The notes beneath the pieces are model-generated. The model was not told the DNA's origin. It searched no databases and saw only the letters and a program-made list of their open reading frames with translations. From positions 71,660 through 113,638 of the forward strand of contig NZ_NUGT01000007.1 in assembly GCF_002574545.1 (NCBI RefSeq): DNA of 41,979 nt, given 5' to 3'. Made by a program: the position numbers and the translations under genes. How positions within the stretch are numbered: position 1 is the stretch's first letter; each line of letters starts with the position of its first letter. Below, piece by piece: positions 24,748 to 32,546 of this stretch. The stretch comes from Bacillus sp. AFS055030 (GTDB taxonomy: Bacteria > Bacillota > Bacilli > Bacillales > Bacillaceae_G).

Positions 24748-25053
24748 CTATAAGCTCATAGAAGAAGAGGTTTCATTCTGATTTTAAGATAAATAGTAAT
24801 CCGATCCTCCATTAATAAATATATCCAAAACATCTCAAACAGATTGCTTTATAAAGAGCGTCATGTTGGAGGTGTTTTATTTTATAATGATTAGATAATC
24901 AAATACTTTAATGTGGTTCCTAAAACATTTTTCCATATACTAGCAATTAGATTTGAAGAATTGTCAACTCTTTGCAAGTGATGATATATTAAGATAAAGT
25001 TAATTATATTAAAAATTTAATTAATTAGGTTGAGTTTGAAGGAGTAGAGTATA
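24748..25053. other. Intergenic region between calY and the XRE-TPR regulator
   Basis: It contains the calY terminator (24827-24884), then an A+T-rich stretch that presumably carries the regulator promoter. A 10-codon frame at 24911 has no ribosome site and no signal-peptide character. No other structure is seen. Confidence 0.4.
24827..24884 (+). terminator. Intrinsic terminator after calY
   Basis: AAAACATCTC (24827-24836) pairs with GAGGTGTTTT (24869-24878) with one G-U pair and a 32-nt loop. The sequence continues TTTTATTTTAT on +. The large loop makes it somewhat weaker than the other terminators in the window. Confidence 0.6.
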
Positions 25054-26298
25054 TTGTCAGTTGGGCAAATCATCAGATTTTATCGGCAAAAAATGGGGTT
25101 AACACAGGAAGAATTAGGGAGGGGCATTTGCACACTTTCCTATATTAGTAAAATTGAGTTAGAGCAAACAGCTTATTCCCACGATATTATTAAGGTTATT
25201 TCAGACCGGTTGAAGATTGATATAGAAAAAGAAGTTGCTCTTCTTTATGATATGGAAAATCAACTTAATCGTTGGCATAAGTTCATCATTATGCAAAAGA
25301 TGGATTTTGTAGAGGCGATGTATAAAGAATTTGAAAGAATTCCATTTCTAAACTCTACTGAGTACGCAGCTTACTATACCTTGTTAAAGGCCAGATATTA
25401 TATCTTAAAAAAAGATTATGTTAAGACATACTCTATTTTACAAAGTGTAAAAAAGATCTATCAAAATCTTCCCCCTTTCGAAAAGAATCTCTACTTGCAT
25501 GTGTGGGGAATCTATTACATTGAAACAGATGAAATATCATTAGAAAAAGATACACGACAGGCGATCAATATCCTAAAAGAAATTGATATAGATAAATATA
25601 GAAATGATGAATACTACTACCACATAGCGAGAGCTAATTACTTAATTCAAAACAAAACAATGGCATATGCACAAGCTGAAAAAGCTCTGCGTCACTTTAA
25701 AGATACGAAAAACTTTAAAATGGCTTTAGAGACTGAAGCTTTTATGCTTGCACAAATTCACAATGATAAAAATACAGACATTAAACAAATAGAGGAAAGC
25801 TATTATAATTTAATTCAGGAATGTGATTTATTGAATGCAGTTGAAATTAAGTCAATACTATTAAGTAATTTATCTTTCATTTACTGGGGAAGAAAGGATT
25901 ACTTAAAATCACAAAGATTATGTATAGAAGCACTTAATCTGGTTGAAAAACCTTCAGCCCCATATCTCAAAACTCTACGTAATTATTTGATTCTTTGCCA
26001 AGACGGTAAATTAATCAAAAAAACAGAAGCGTTAAGATTGGCACATAAAGGTAAAACAATCGCAAAAAATATGAACAATATGTTATATCAAATTTTATTT
26101 AAAATAATTATTTTTCGTATAGAGTATAAAAAAAAGCAATACTACGAGTATATAGAGGAAAAAGCGCTTCCGTATTTCCAGTCAGCAAACCACTTATCTT
26201 TGTTAAAAAAATATGCTATGGAATTATACGAATACTATCTTGAAACAGAGCAATACGAAAATGCCGCTAAAATTTCGTATATTTTAGTAGCAGTATAA
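25054..26298 (+). CDS. XRE-type HTH regulator with TPR repeats (RRNPP-like)
   Basis: This 414-residue protein has an N-terminal helix-turn-helix (residues 1-65, with IIRFYRQKMGLTQEELGRGI and a recognition helix in TLSYISKIE), then an all-helical TPR region to the end (about 80-410). This is the layout of the RRNPP quorum-sensing regulators PlcR, NprR and Rgg, which bind short re-imported peptides. In Bacillus, NprR controls neutral protease genes, and here an M4 protease and a calY operon are close by, so control of these is a reasonable guess. The usual peptide pre-gene directly downstream is missing: only 189 bp with a terminator follow. It starts at TTG 25054, 9 nt after GAAGGAG. Ligand and targets are unknown. 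Confidence 0.75.
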   Translation: MSVGQIIRFYRQKMGLTQEELGRGICTLSYISKIELEQTAYSHDIIKVISDRLKIDIEKEVALLYDMENQLNRWHKFIIMQKMDFVEAMYKEFERIPFLNSTEYAAYYTLLKARYYILKKDYVKTYSILQSVKKIYQNLPPFEKNLYLHVWGIYYIETDEISLEKDTRQAINILKEIDIDKYRNDEYYYHIARANYLIQNKTMAYAQAEKALRHFKDTKNFKMALETEAFMLAQIHNDKNTDIKQIEESYYNLIQECDLLNAVEIKSILLSNLSFIYWGRKDYLKSQRLCIEALNLVEKPSAPYLKTLRNYLILCQDGKLIKKTEALRLAHKGKTIAKNMNNMLYQILFKIIIFRIEYKKKQYYEYIEEKALPYFQSANHLSLLKKYAMELYEYYLETEQYENAAKISYILVAV

Positions 26299-26351
26299 AG
26301 TTAACATTAGCAATAATCATGGAATAGATCTATTTCTATAAAAATATATGT

Positions 26352-26410
26352 AAAAGACTAAACCTATGTTTCCAAGTAATATACTTGCTAACAATGGTTT
26401 AGTCTTTTTT
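26352..26410. terminator. Bidirectional terminator between regulator and drug exporter
   Basis: AAAAGACTAAACC (26352-26364) and GGTTTAGTCTTTT (26396-26408) form a perfect 13-bp stem with Ts after it on + and a shorter T run on -. It serves the convergent XRE-TPR gene and the exporter gene. Confidence 0.85.
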
Positions 26411-26487
26411 GTGTCCACTTTCTATTGGTATATCTTGATGGTATGTCTTAAAATTTGTAGATTTTTTAAGTTTGGGAATGCTCTATT

Positions 26488-28020
26488 TTAATTCTCCGCT
26501 AACTTTTTCTTAAAGTTAGTACTAGTAGTTTTTTCTTTTACGACAGGTTCCTCTGCAGCTGTTACACGTTTGATAAAGAAAGCAAGTACTAGCGCAACTG
26601 CGGCAACGAAAACCGTCACATAAAATGAGAAATTAATTCCTTCTAACATTGCTTTCATTGTGATCTCTTGTTTAATTTGAGCAAGCATCTCAGGTGTAGG
26701 TTTACTAGTCACATGTTTCATCGCTTCGGCAGCAAGTTCTTTAGCTTTTGATTCTGTACGATTCGACATCACTGTTACGAGTAAAGCAGTACCAATCGCA
26801 CCAGATACTTGCTGTAAAGTATTATTCATCGCAGTACCATGTGGATAGAATCGTTTTGGTAATTGATTTAAACCATTTGTTGATACTGGCATCATGACCA
26901 TCGACATACCGAACATACGTAATGAGTATAAAATAATAATATGTGTATAAGTTGTATCCATTGTTAATTTACTTAATAAATAAGTAGTAACCGTCATAAT
27001 CGCTAATCCTGTTACTGCAAGTATTCTTCCGCCAATCTTATCAAATAACTTACCCGTAATTGGCGACATAATTGCCATTAATAAAGCACCTGGTAATAGC
27101 ATTAACCCTGCATCAAATGGTTTGATGCCGCGAAGTGTTTGAGTGTAAATCGGTAAAAGCATCATTGCTGAGAACATAGCCATTGTGACAACAATTGAGA
27201 TCGCTGATGATAAAGCAAACATAGGGTAGCGATAAATTCTAAAGTTTAACATTGGCGTATCAAGTTTTAATTGACGTACAATAAAGGCGACTAATGAAAT
27301 AACCCCTGCAATTATTGTAACGAAAACTTCTGGACTATCCCATCCTTTCGTTCCTGCAGTACTAAAACCGTACAATAATCCACCAAAACCAATACTTGAT
27401 AAAAGAACAGAGAAAAGGTCGATTGTACTGTTTGATTTCTCTTTTTTATCTTTCAGTAAGAAAAAGCCAATAATTAAAATCGTCAGTGCAATTGGAGAAA
27501 CAACATGGAACAGCATTCTCCAGTCATAATGTTCGATAATCCAACCTGATAAAGTTGGTCCGATTGCTGGTGCACCCATCATTACTAACCCAAAGAAGCC
27601 CATTGCAGTTCCTCGTTTTTCAACAGGGAAGCTAGTTAGCATAACATTCATTAATAATGGCATTAAAATAGCCGAACCGGAAGCTTGAATCATGCGGCCC
27701 GCTAATAATAAAGAAAATACATGTGCAAATCCTGCAGTTAAAGTACCAATATTAAATAAAAGTAGTGCAGTTAAAAATAAATGTCTAACAGAAAATTTTT
27801 GGATTAAAAAAGCAGTAGTCGGAATTAATATTCCATTTACTAGCATATATCCAGTAGAAAGCCATTGAACAGTCGAAGGCTCTACGTCTAAATCCTTCAT
27901 AATGGAAGGTAAAGCAATATTAAGTAAAGTATTGTTTAAGAAAGCAATAAAAGCTCCAACCATTAAGATTGTAATAATTCCGTATGGTGGATTAATCGAT
28001 TTATTCATGGACTGATCCAT
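26488..28020 (-). CDS. DHA2-family MFS multidrug exporter (EmrB/LmrB type)
   Basis: This 510-residue proton-driven exporter has 14 predicted membrane segments. The first helix carries AFLNNTLLNIALPSI (motif D1-like). Motif C appears as GAPAIGPTLSG near residue 155. The hydrophilic loop with KDKKEKSNS near residue 195 is typical of the 14-helix drug/proton antiporter group. I chose ATG 28020, preceded by GAGGAGGGG; the open frame extends 33 codons upstream across a palindromic operator and is probably not translated. It is divergent from a TetR regulator, the common arrangement for inducible exporters. The drug or metabolite exported is unknown. Confidence 0.92.
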   Translation of the reverse strand: MDQSMNKSINPPYGIITILMVGAFIAFLNNTLLNIALPSIMKDLDVEPSTVQWLSTGYMLVNGILIPTTAFLIQKFSVRHLFLTALLLFNIGTLTAGFAHVFSLLLAGRMIQASGSAILMPLLMNVMLTSFPVEKRGTAMGFFGLVMMGAPAIGPTLSGWIIEHYDWRMLFHVVSPIALTILIIGFFLLKDKKEKSNSTIDLFSVLLSSIGFGGLLYGFSTAGTKGWDSPEVFVTIIAGVISLVAFIVRQLKLDTPMLNFRIYRYPMFALSSAISIVVTMAMFSAMMLLPIYTQTLRGIKPFDAGLMLLPGALLMAIMSPITGKLFDKIGGRILAVTGLAIMTVTTYLLSKLTMDTTYTHIIILYSLRMFGMSMVMMPVSTNGLNQLPKRFYPHGTAMNNTLQQVSGAIGTALLVTVMSNRTESKAKELAAEAMKHVTSKPTPEMLAQIKQEITMKAMLEGINFSFYVTVFVAAVALVLAFFIKRVTAAEEPVVKEKTTSTNFKKKLAEN

Positions 28021-28044
28021 GATTTCCCCTCCTCTTTGTACATC

Positions 28045-28064
28045 TAGTTCAATTTTTTGAACTA
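28045..28064. promoter_or_regulatory. TetR-type operator palindrome in the exporter leader
   Basis: TAGTTCAA-TTTT-TTGAACTA is a perfect 8-bp inverted repeat with a 4-bp centre, 24 bp upstream of the exporter ATG and just before its ribosome site. Size and symmetry fit TetR/QacR-family operators. The divergent TetR regulator is the obvious candidate to bind it and repress the exporter. Confidence 0.65.
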
Positions 28065-28163
28065 TGTTTCCATCATCTATATAAGATAATATGATATACC
28101 ATTCATTCATTAGATGCAATTATAATAACCATTAGAAATCTTTAATAAACTAAGAAGATATTT

Positions 28164-28218
28164 ACTAGTTAAAAATGCTAAAATAATGTACTATGTTTTT
28201 TAAGCAGTCATTAACTAG
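28164..28218. promoter_or_regulatory. Related half-sites flanking the tetR promoter
   Basis: CTAGTTAA (28165-28172) and TTAACTAG (28211-28218) are inverted, 38 bp apart, and resemble the TAGTTCAA half-site of the exporter operator. A possible -10 (TACTAT, 28189-28194) lies between them. They could be secondary regulator contacts or chance. Confidence 0.3.
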
Positions 28219-28233
28219 AACCAAGGTGATTAT

Positions 28234-29124
28234 ATGAATGATCGTAAACAGCATGTTGTAAAAATAGCTCATGAATTGTTTATTGAAAAAGGATTTCAAG
28301 CAACATCTATTCAAGACATATTAGACTATAGCGGTATTTCGAAAGGTACATTTTATAACTATTTTTCGTCAAAAAGTGATTTAGTAGTCGCACTATTTAA
28401 TATGATTTATAAAAAGCTTGAACATGAAAGAAATGAGTTGTTGATCGGACAGAGCCCTTCAAATATTGAAATTTTCATTAAGCAAATAACTTTATTAATG
28501 GAGGCAAATAGAGATAATAAATTGATTTCTCTATTTGAAGAAGTAATTTATATAAATGACTTAGATATTAAACAGTTCATAAGAGAAGGTAATTTTAAGA
28601 CATTAAATTGGGTATATACACGTTTAATAGACATCTTTGGTAGTGAGAAGAAAGACTTTTTATTAGATAGTGCCATTATGTTTTTAGGAATTATACACCA
28701 TAATGTGAGGTACTATGACCTCGCAAAAGATATGAATATTAGTATGGATCAAGTTGTTCGATTTAGTGTAAAACGTTTGATTAAGATTGTTGAGGATGTT
28801 GAGGAATCTGGTGAACAATTATTCAATTTACAATTATTAGATAGATGGTTACCAGTAAGAAAGACCGAAGAAAATTTTCAACAAAAGCTATGTAGTGTTA
28901 TTTGTACAATAAAAAAATCAGTTATAAATAGTAAAGAACAACAAAAGTACAATGAGCTACTAGATTTTATACAAAACGAATTGTTGCAGTCAAAAACGCC
29001 GCGAAAATTTTTAATTGAAAGTGCATTAGCATCCTTGAACGACGGGAAAGCGTTACTTGGAGAAAAAGGAATAAAAAGGCTGAATGAGTTGATCGACGTT
29101 AATTTTATTCAACATGTAAAATAA
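28234..29124 (+). CDS. TetR/AcrR-family transcriptional regulator
   Basis: This 296-residue repressor has an N-terminal helix-turn-helix (residues 1-60, with TSIQDILDYSGISKGTFYNY and FSSKSDLV). It is followed by a long helical ligand-binding and dimer domain, at 296 residues clearly longer than the usual 190-220. The extra C-terminal part (about residues 200-296) has no motif I recognise. The ATG follows AAGGTGATT. It is divergent from the drug exporter with operator-like palindromes between them, so it most likely represses the exporter and itself until an inducer binds. A terminator follows. Confidence 0.9.
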   Translation: MNDRKQHVVKIAHELFIEKGFQATSIQDILDYSGISKGTFYNYFSSKSDLVVALFNMIYKKLEHERNELLIGQSPSNIEIFIKQITLLMEANRDNKLISLFEEVIYINDLDIKQFIREGNFKTLNWVYTRLIDIFGSEKKDFLLDSAIMFLGIIHHNVRYYDLAKDMNISMDQVVRFSVKRLIKIVEDVEESGEQLFNLQLLDRWLPVRKTEENFQQKLCSVICTIKKSVINSKEQQKYNELLDFIQNELLQSKTPRKFLIESALASLNDGKALLGEKGIKRLNELIDVNFIQHVK

Positions 29125-29136
29125 CTCAATGAATAT

Positions 29137-29183
29137 AAAAGAAGACCATTCTGTAGCTTTAATGCTTAGGATGGTTTTCTTTT
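29137..29183 (+). terminator. Terminator of the tetR gene
   Basis: AAAAGAAGACCAT (29137-29149) pairs with ATGGTTTTCTTTT (29171-29183) through 13 positions with one G-U pair and a 21-nt loop. The T-rich 3' arm continues GTTTT. Confidence 0.75.
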
Positions 29184-29344
29184 GTTTTAAAAAATGATTA
29201 GGTCAAATGTTCCGAAGCTAAAGTTGTTTTTTCCCTTTGATTTCTTCAATTCGATAAGTTCAATACAACTTTCGTCTACTTTTATGAAAAAAAACTAGAT
29301 TAGAATCAGTATAAATGTCGTTATTATACTTTTTTTACCACTAA

Positions 29345-29375
29345 TTGACAAAAAATTCTGAATTGGTGATATACT
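29345..29375 (+). promoter_or_regulatory. cstA promoter
   Basis: A perfect -35, TTGACA (29345-29350), is followed by a -10 at TATACT (29370-29375, 19-bp spacer) or at the overlapping TGATAT (29367-29372, 16-bp spacer). It lies about 35 bp before the cstA start. No cre site was recognised here. Confidence 0.5.
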
Positions 29376-29408
29376 TTCTTTTATAAATGAAAAAGGAGGA
29401 TCTTGGTT

Positions 29409-31484
29409 GTGAAATCTTTAAAATCAATAGTAGTTTGGGGATTAATTTCAATACTTGGAGCTTTCTGTTTTTCTGTATTAGCTTTAAAAAGAGGGGAAAC
29501 AATCAATGCAATTTGGCTCCTCACAGCTGCAGTTTGTACATATGCAGTAGCTTATCGTTTTTATAGTAAGTTTATTGCAGAAAAAGTATTTAAACTTGAT
29601 GAAGATCGTAAAACACCTGCGGAAATTAATAATGATGGTAAAGACTTTGTACCAACGAATAAGTGGGTATTATTTGGTCATCATTTTGCAGCGATTGCAG
29701 GGGCTGGACCTCTAGTTGGACCAATTTTAGCTGCGCAAATGGGTTATTTGCCCGGAACAATTTGGATTATTGTAGGGGTTGTATTTGCTGGAGCAGTACA
29801 GGATTTTGTCATATTAGCTGCTTCGACACGTAGAAATGGTAAATCGCTTGGAGAAATGATTAAAGAAGAGATTGGTCCTATAACTGGGGTCATTGCTTTA
29901 ATTGGTATTTTAGGAATTATGGTTATTTTATTAGCTGTTTTAGCGTTAGTTGTAGTTAAAGCGCTTGCAGGAAGTCCGTGGGGAATGTTTACGATTGCAG
30001 CAACTATTCCAATCGCGATTTTCATGGGTATTTATATGCGATACATACGTCCAGGCCGAGTAGGAGAAGGGTCTTTTATTGGCGTGATTTTATTACTAAT
30101 TTCATTATTTGCAGGTCAATTTGTGGCAGAAAATCCAACATTAGCGGCAATGTTTACGTTTAAGGGAGAAACAATTGCTCTTATGTTAATTGGTTATGGA
30201 TTTATAGCATCAGTACTTCCAGTTTGGTTACTATTAGCTCCACGTGATTATTTAAGCACATTTTTGAAGGTTGGTACGATTTTAGCTTTAGCAATCGGCA
30301 TTATTATCGTAGCACCTGACTTACAAATGCCGGCCGTTACAAAATTTATTGACGGAACAGGACCAGTTTTCGCCGGAAATCTATTTCCATTTTTATTTAT
30401 AACAATTGCTTGTGGATCTGTTTCTGGATTCCATGCATTAGTTTCTTCAGGAACAACTCCTAAAATGATTGAGCGTGAAACGCATGCACGAGCTATTGGT
30501 TACGGTGCTATGTTAACGGAGTCTTTTGTAGCTGTAATGGCTATGATTGCGGCTTGTTTATTAACTCCAGGTGCATATTTTGCTATTAATAGCCCACCTG
30601 CTGTAATTGGAACTGACGTGAATCAAGTGGCTCAAGTTGTTTCAAGCTGGGGCTTTACTATTGCTCCAAATGATTTAACTACGCTAGCGAAAGATGTAGG
30701 GGAACAAACAATTCTTTCTCGAACTGGTGGAGCACCGACCTTAGCAATCGGCATGGCGGCACTCTTTTCAAAAGTAATCGGTGGTAAGGCATTAATGGCT
30801 TTTTGGTATCATTTTGCTATTTTATTTGAGGCATTATTTATATTAACAACAATTGATGCTGGAACCAGGATCGGACGTTATATGACGCAAGATATTTTAG
30901 GAAATGTGTATAAGCCACTTGGAAAGACTGATTCACTTCCTGCAAATTTAATTGCGACAGCCATTTGCGTTTTCGGCTGGGGGTATTTCCTTTATCAAGG
31001 AGTTATTGATCCACTTGGTGGCATTAATACTTTATGGCCATTATTCGGTATCGCAAACCAAATGCTTGCAGCGATTGCATTATTGTTGGGCACAACGATC
31101 CTACTGAAAATGGGGAAAAAGGTATATGCTTGGATTACATTAGTGCCAACAATATGGATCTTAATCATCACAATGACAGCCGGTTGGCAAAAACTATTTC
31201 ATCCAGCACCAAAAATAGGGTTCTTAGCGCATGCTAAAATTTTTAAAGATGTAGATGCTGGGACGATCCTTGCTCCGGCAACTAGTAAAGCACAAATGAA
31301 CCAGATTATTCTAAATGACTATATTGATGCAACGATTTGTGGTTTGTTTATGATCATCGTACTTTTAGTTCTAATTGCTTCGGTTCGAAATTGGATAAAT
31401 ATATTATCTAATAAACCAATAAAATTACATGAAACTCCATACATTAAACGGGAAGAAAGTGAACCGAAAAATTATGCATTATAA
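29409..31484 (+). CDS. cstA: Carbon starvation protein A (peptide/pyruvate transporter)
   Basis: This 691-residue membrane transporter of the CstA family has about 16-18 membrane segments. Family landmarks include FGHHFAAIAGAGPLVGPILA near residue 80, FAGAVQDF near 118, SGFHALVSSGTTPKMI near 340, and the C-terminal FGIANQMLAAIALLLGTT near 545. E. coli CstA and BtsT import peptides or pyruvate under nutrient limitation. The length equals the long E. coli-like form; the B. subtilis protein is, as I recall, nearly 100 residues shorter. I chose GTG 29409, 9 nt after AGGAGG; an in-frame TTG at 29403 is too close to it. It is followed at once by a YbdD/YjiX gene, the usual partner. Confidence 0.93.
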   Translation: MKSLKSIVVWGLISILGAFCFSVLALKRGETINAIWLLTAAVCTYAVAYRFYSKFIAEKVFKLDEDRKTPAEINNDGKDFVPTNKWVLFGHHFAAIAGAGPLVGPILAAQMGYLPGTIWIIVGVVFAGAVQDFVILAASTRRNGKSLGEMIKEEIGPITGVIALIGILGIMVILLAVLALVVVKALAGSPWGMFTIAATIPIAIFMGIYMRYIRPGRVGEGSFIGVILLLISLFAGQFVAENPTLAAMFTFKGETIALMLIGYGFIASVLPVWLLLAPRDYLSTFLKVGTILALAIGIIIVAPDLQMPAVTKFIDGTGPVFAGNLFPFLFITIACGSVSGFHALVSSGTTPKMIERETHARAIGYGAMLTESFVAVMAMIAACLLTPGAYFAINSPPAVIGTDVNQVAQVVSSWGFTIAPNDLTTLAKDVGEQTILSRTGGAPTLAIGMAALFSKVIGGKALMAFWYHFAILFEALFILTTIDAGTRIGRYMTQDILGNVYKPLGKTDSLPANLIATAICVFGWGYFLYQGVIDPLGGINTLWPLFGIANQMLAAIALLLGTTILLKMGKKVYAWITLVPTIWILIITMTAGWQKLFHPAPKIGFLAHAKIFKDVDAGTILAPATSKAQMNQIILNDYIDATICGLFMIIVLLVLIASVRNWINILSNKPIKLHETPYIKREESEPKNYAL

Positions 31485-31485
31485 G

Positions 31486-31677
31486 ATGGAGGAGTTTAAA
31501 AAATATTATAAGCAGTTTATTAGTTTATTAGTAGGTGTACCAAGCTATGAGAAATATGTAGAACATATGAAAGCACACCATCCAAATCAACCAATTCAAT
31601 CTAGAAAAGAGTTCTTTATCGAAGCGCAAGAGTCACGTTATAATTCTAAAGGTGGTAAAGTTACTCGTTGTTGCTAA
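31486..31677 (+). CDS. YbdD/YjiX family protein
   Basis: This small 63-residue protein has the family core YYKQFISLLVGVPSYEKYVEHM and a conserved histidine/proline stretch HHPNQP. It ends in VTRCC, where the family often has a C-terminal Cys pair. In Enterobacteria it partners CstA/BtsT, probably as a regulator or subunit of the transporter. The ATG at 31486 lies 1 nt after the cstA stop and has no ribosome site, so it is translated by coupling; a longer frame from 31429 overlaps cstA. A terminator follows. Confidence 0.85.
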   Translation: MEEFKKYYKQFISLLVGVPSYEKYVEHMKAHHPNQPIQSRKEFFIEAQESRYNSKGGKVTRCC

Positions 31678-31726
31678 AAAAGTATAATAAAACAGGCTAC
31701 ACTTCTAAATAATTTAATACATGAAG

Positions 31727-31756
31727 AAAATCCACAAGAATATCTTGTGGATTTTT
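31727..31756. terminator. Bidirectional terminator after cstA-ybdD
   Basis: AAAATCCACAAG (31727-31738) and CTTGTGGATTTT (31744-31755) form a perfect 12-bp stem with a 5-nt loop and a T run on +. On the minus strand the stem ends in four Ts. It can serve both ybdD and the convergent gene that ends at 31762. Confidence 0.85.
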
Positions 31757-31761
31757 GACTT

Positions 31762-32433
31762 TTATTTTTTATTCCTGCGATATAAATCCATTGTTTTATA
31801 ACCAGCACCTAAGGCCATTTTCATTTCTTCACGCCTTTTTGTTTTCGTTGCTTCTTGCTTAGCGCTATATATATAACGAGCCCAGTCTTTACGATACCCA
31901 GGAGTTAGAGAATTATAGATCTTAAGTATATTAGGAGAATCTTCTAAATCTTTTTCAACGTTTGGAATCATATCGATATAGTCATCGACACATTGACTTG
32001 GTTTCGATGAGTTGTCAGCTTTTGTTTTCGTCGTATCTTTTAATCCAACAACCGTAAAGACATCATCAAGTCCAACCATTCGAGCAAATTTAATTGAACT
32101 TGAACCAATATAGCCGCTCTCATCAGCACCTAATCCTTCGAATAAATCGTCACGATGAATATAAGTCGGGTAGACTTTGTTTCCTTTTTTAGGATAGGCA
32201 ATAAAAATATAACCATTTTTATCTAAATAATGATTCTGGATAATTTTTGGGACTAGTTCTTTTAGTGAGTCCATATCAAGTACAAAAGCAAATATGAGAT
32301 CGTAAGGATGGTTTTGTAGATCCGTATCAAAATGTGGTAAATCTGCAAAATAATTTGCATCACTCGGTTGATTTAAAATGGTAGCTTTTTTATACTTTTT
32401 TAAATTTAGTTTTTCAACAATGGTTTTCGTCAT
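31762..32433 (-). CDS. YdeI/OmpD-associated domain protein
   Basis: The C-terminal 60 or so of 223 residues carry SLTPGYRKDWARYIYSAKQE and KRREEMKMALGAGYKTMDLY, the pattern of the OmdA/YdeI domain (PF13376), annotated as bacteriocin-protection or OmpD-associated. The N-terminal 140 residues form a separate alpha/beta region (YDLIFAFVLDMDSLKELV, YLDKNGYIFIAYPKKGN) that I cannot name with certainty; it looks like the DUF3052-type domain often found on its own. No signal peptide or membrane segment is seen, so the protein is cytoplasmic. Its own AGGAGG ribosome site precedes the ATG. It lies downstream of bceB on the same strand but beyond a strong terminator, so it is probably a separate unit. 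Its function is unknown. Confidence 0.7.
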   Translation of the reverse strand: MTKTIVEKLNLKKYKKATILNQPSDANYFADLPHFDTDLQNHPYDLIFAFVLDMDSLKELVPKIIQNHYLDKNGYIFIAYPKKGNKVYPTYIHRDDLFEGLGADESGYIGSSSIKFARMVGLDDVFTVVGLKDTTKTKADNSSKPSQCVDDYIDMIPNVEKDLEDSPNILKIYNSLTPGYRKDWARYIYSAKQEATKTKRREEMKMALGAGYKTMDLYRRNKK

Positions 32434-32490
32434 CCCGATCCTCCTATAAAGTAGTATGTATAAAGATTTTATAAATCAAAATAAGTAAAA

Positions 32491-32527
32491 AAATAATAGA
32501 AGCTCAAGGTTCCAGCTTCTATTATTT
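32491..32527 (-). terminator. Terminator of bceAB
   Basis: AAATAATAGAAGCT (32491-32504) and AGCTTCTATTATTT (32514-32527) form a perfect 14-bp stem. Read on the minus strand it is followed by seven Ts. It lies about 20 bp after the bceB stop. Confidence 0.9.
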
Positions 32528-32546
32528 AATAGGAAGTAGTATTAGT

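Noticed and set aside
24911-24943. Ten-codon open frame upstream of the XRE-TPR regulator, considered as a signalling peptide gene
   Set aside because: It has no ribosome site, no basic N-terminus and no export signal; RRNPP pre-peptides are usually 20 or more residues and lie downstream of the regulator.
26299-26487. Search for a peptide pheromone gene after the XRE-TPR regulator
   Set aside because: Only very short frames occur, and the stretch is occupied by a bidirectional terminator.
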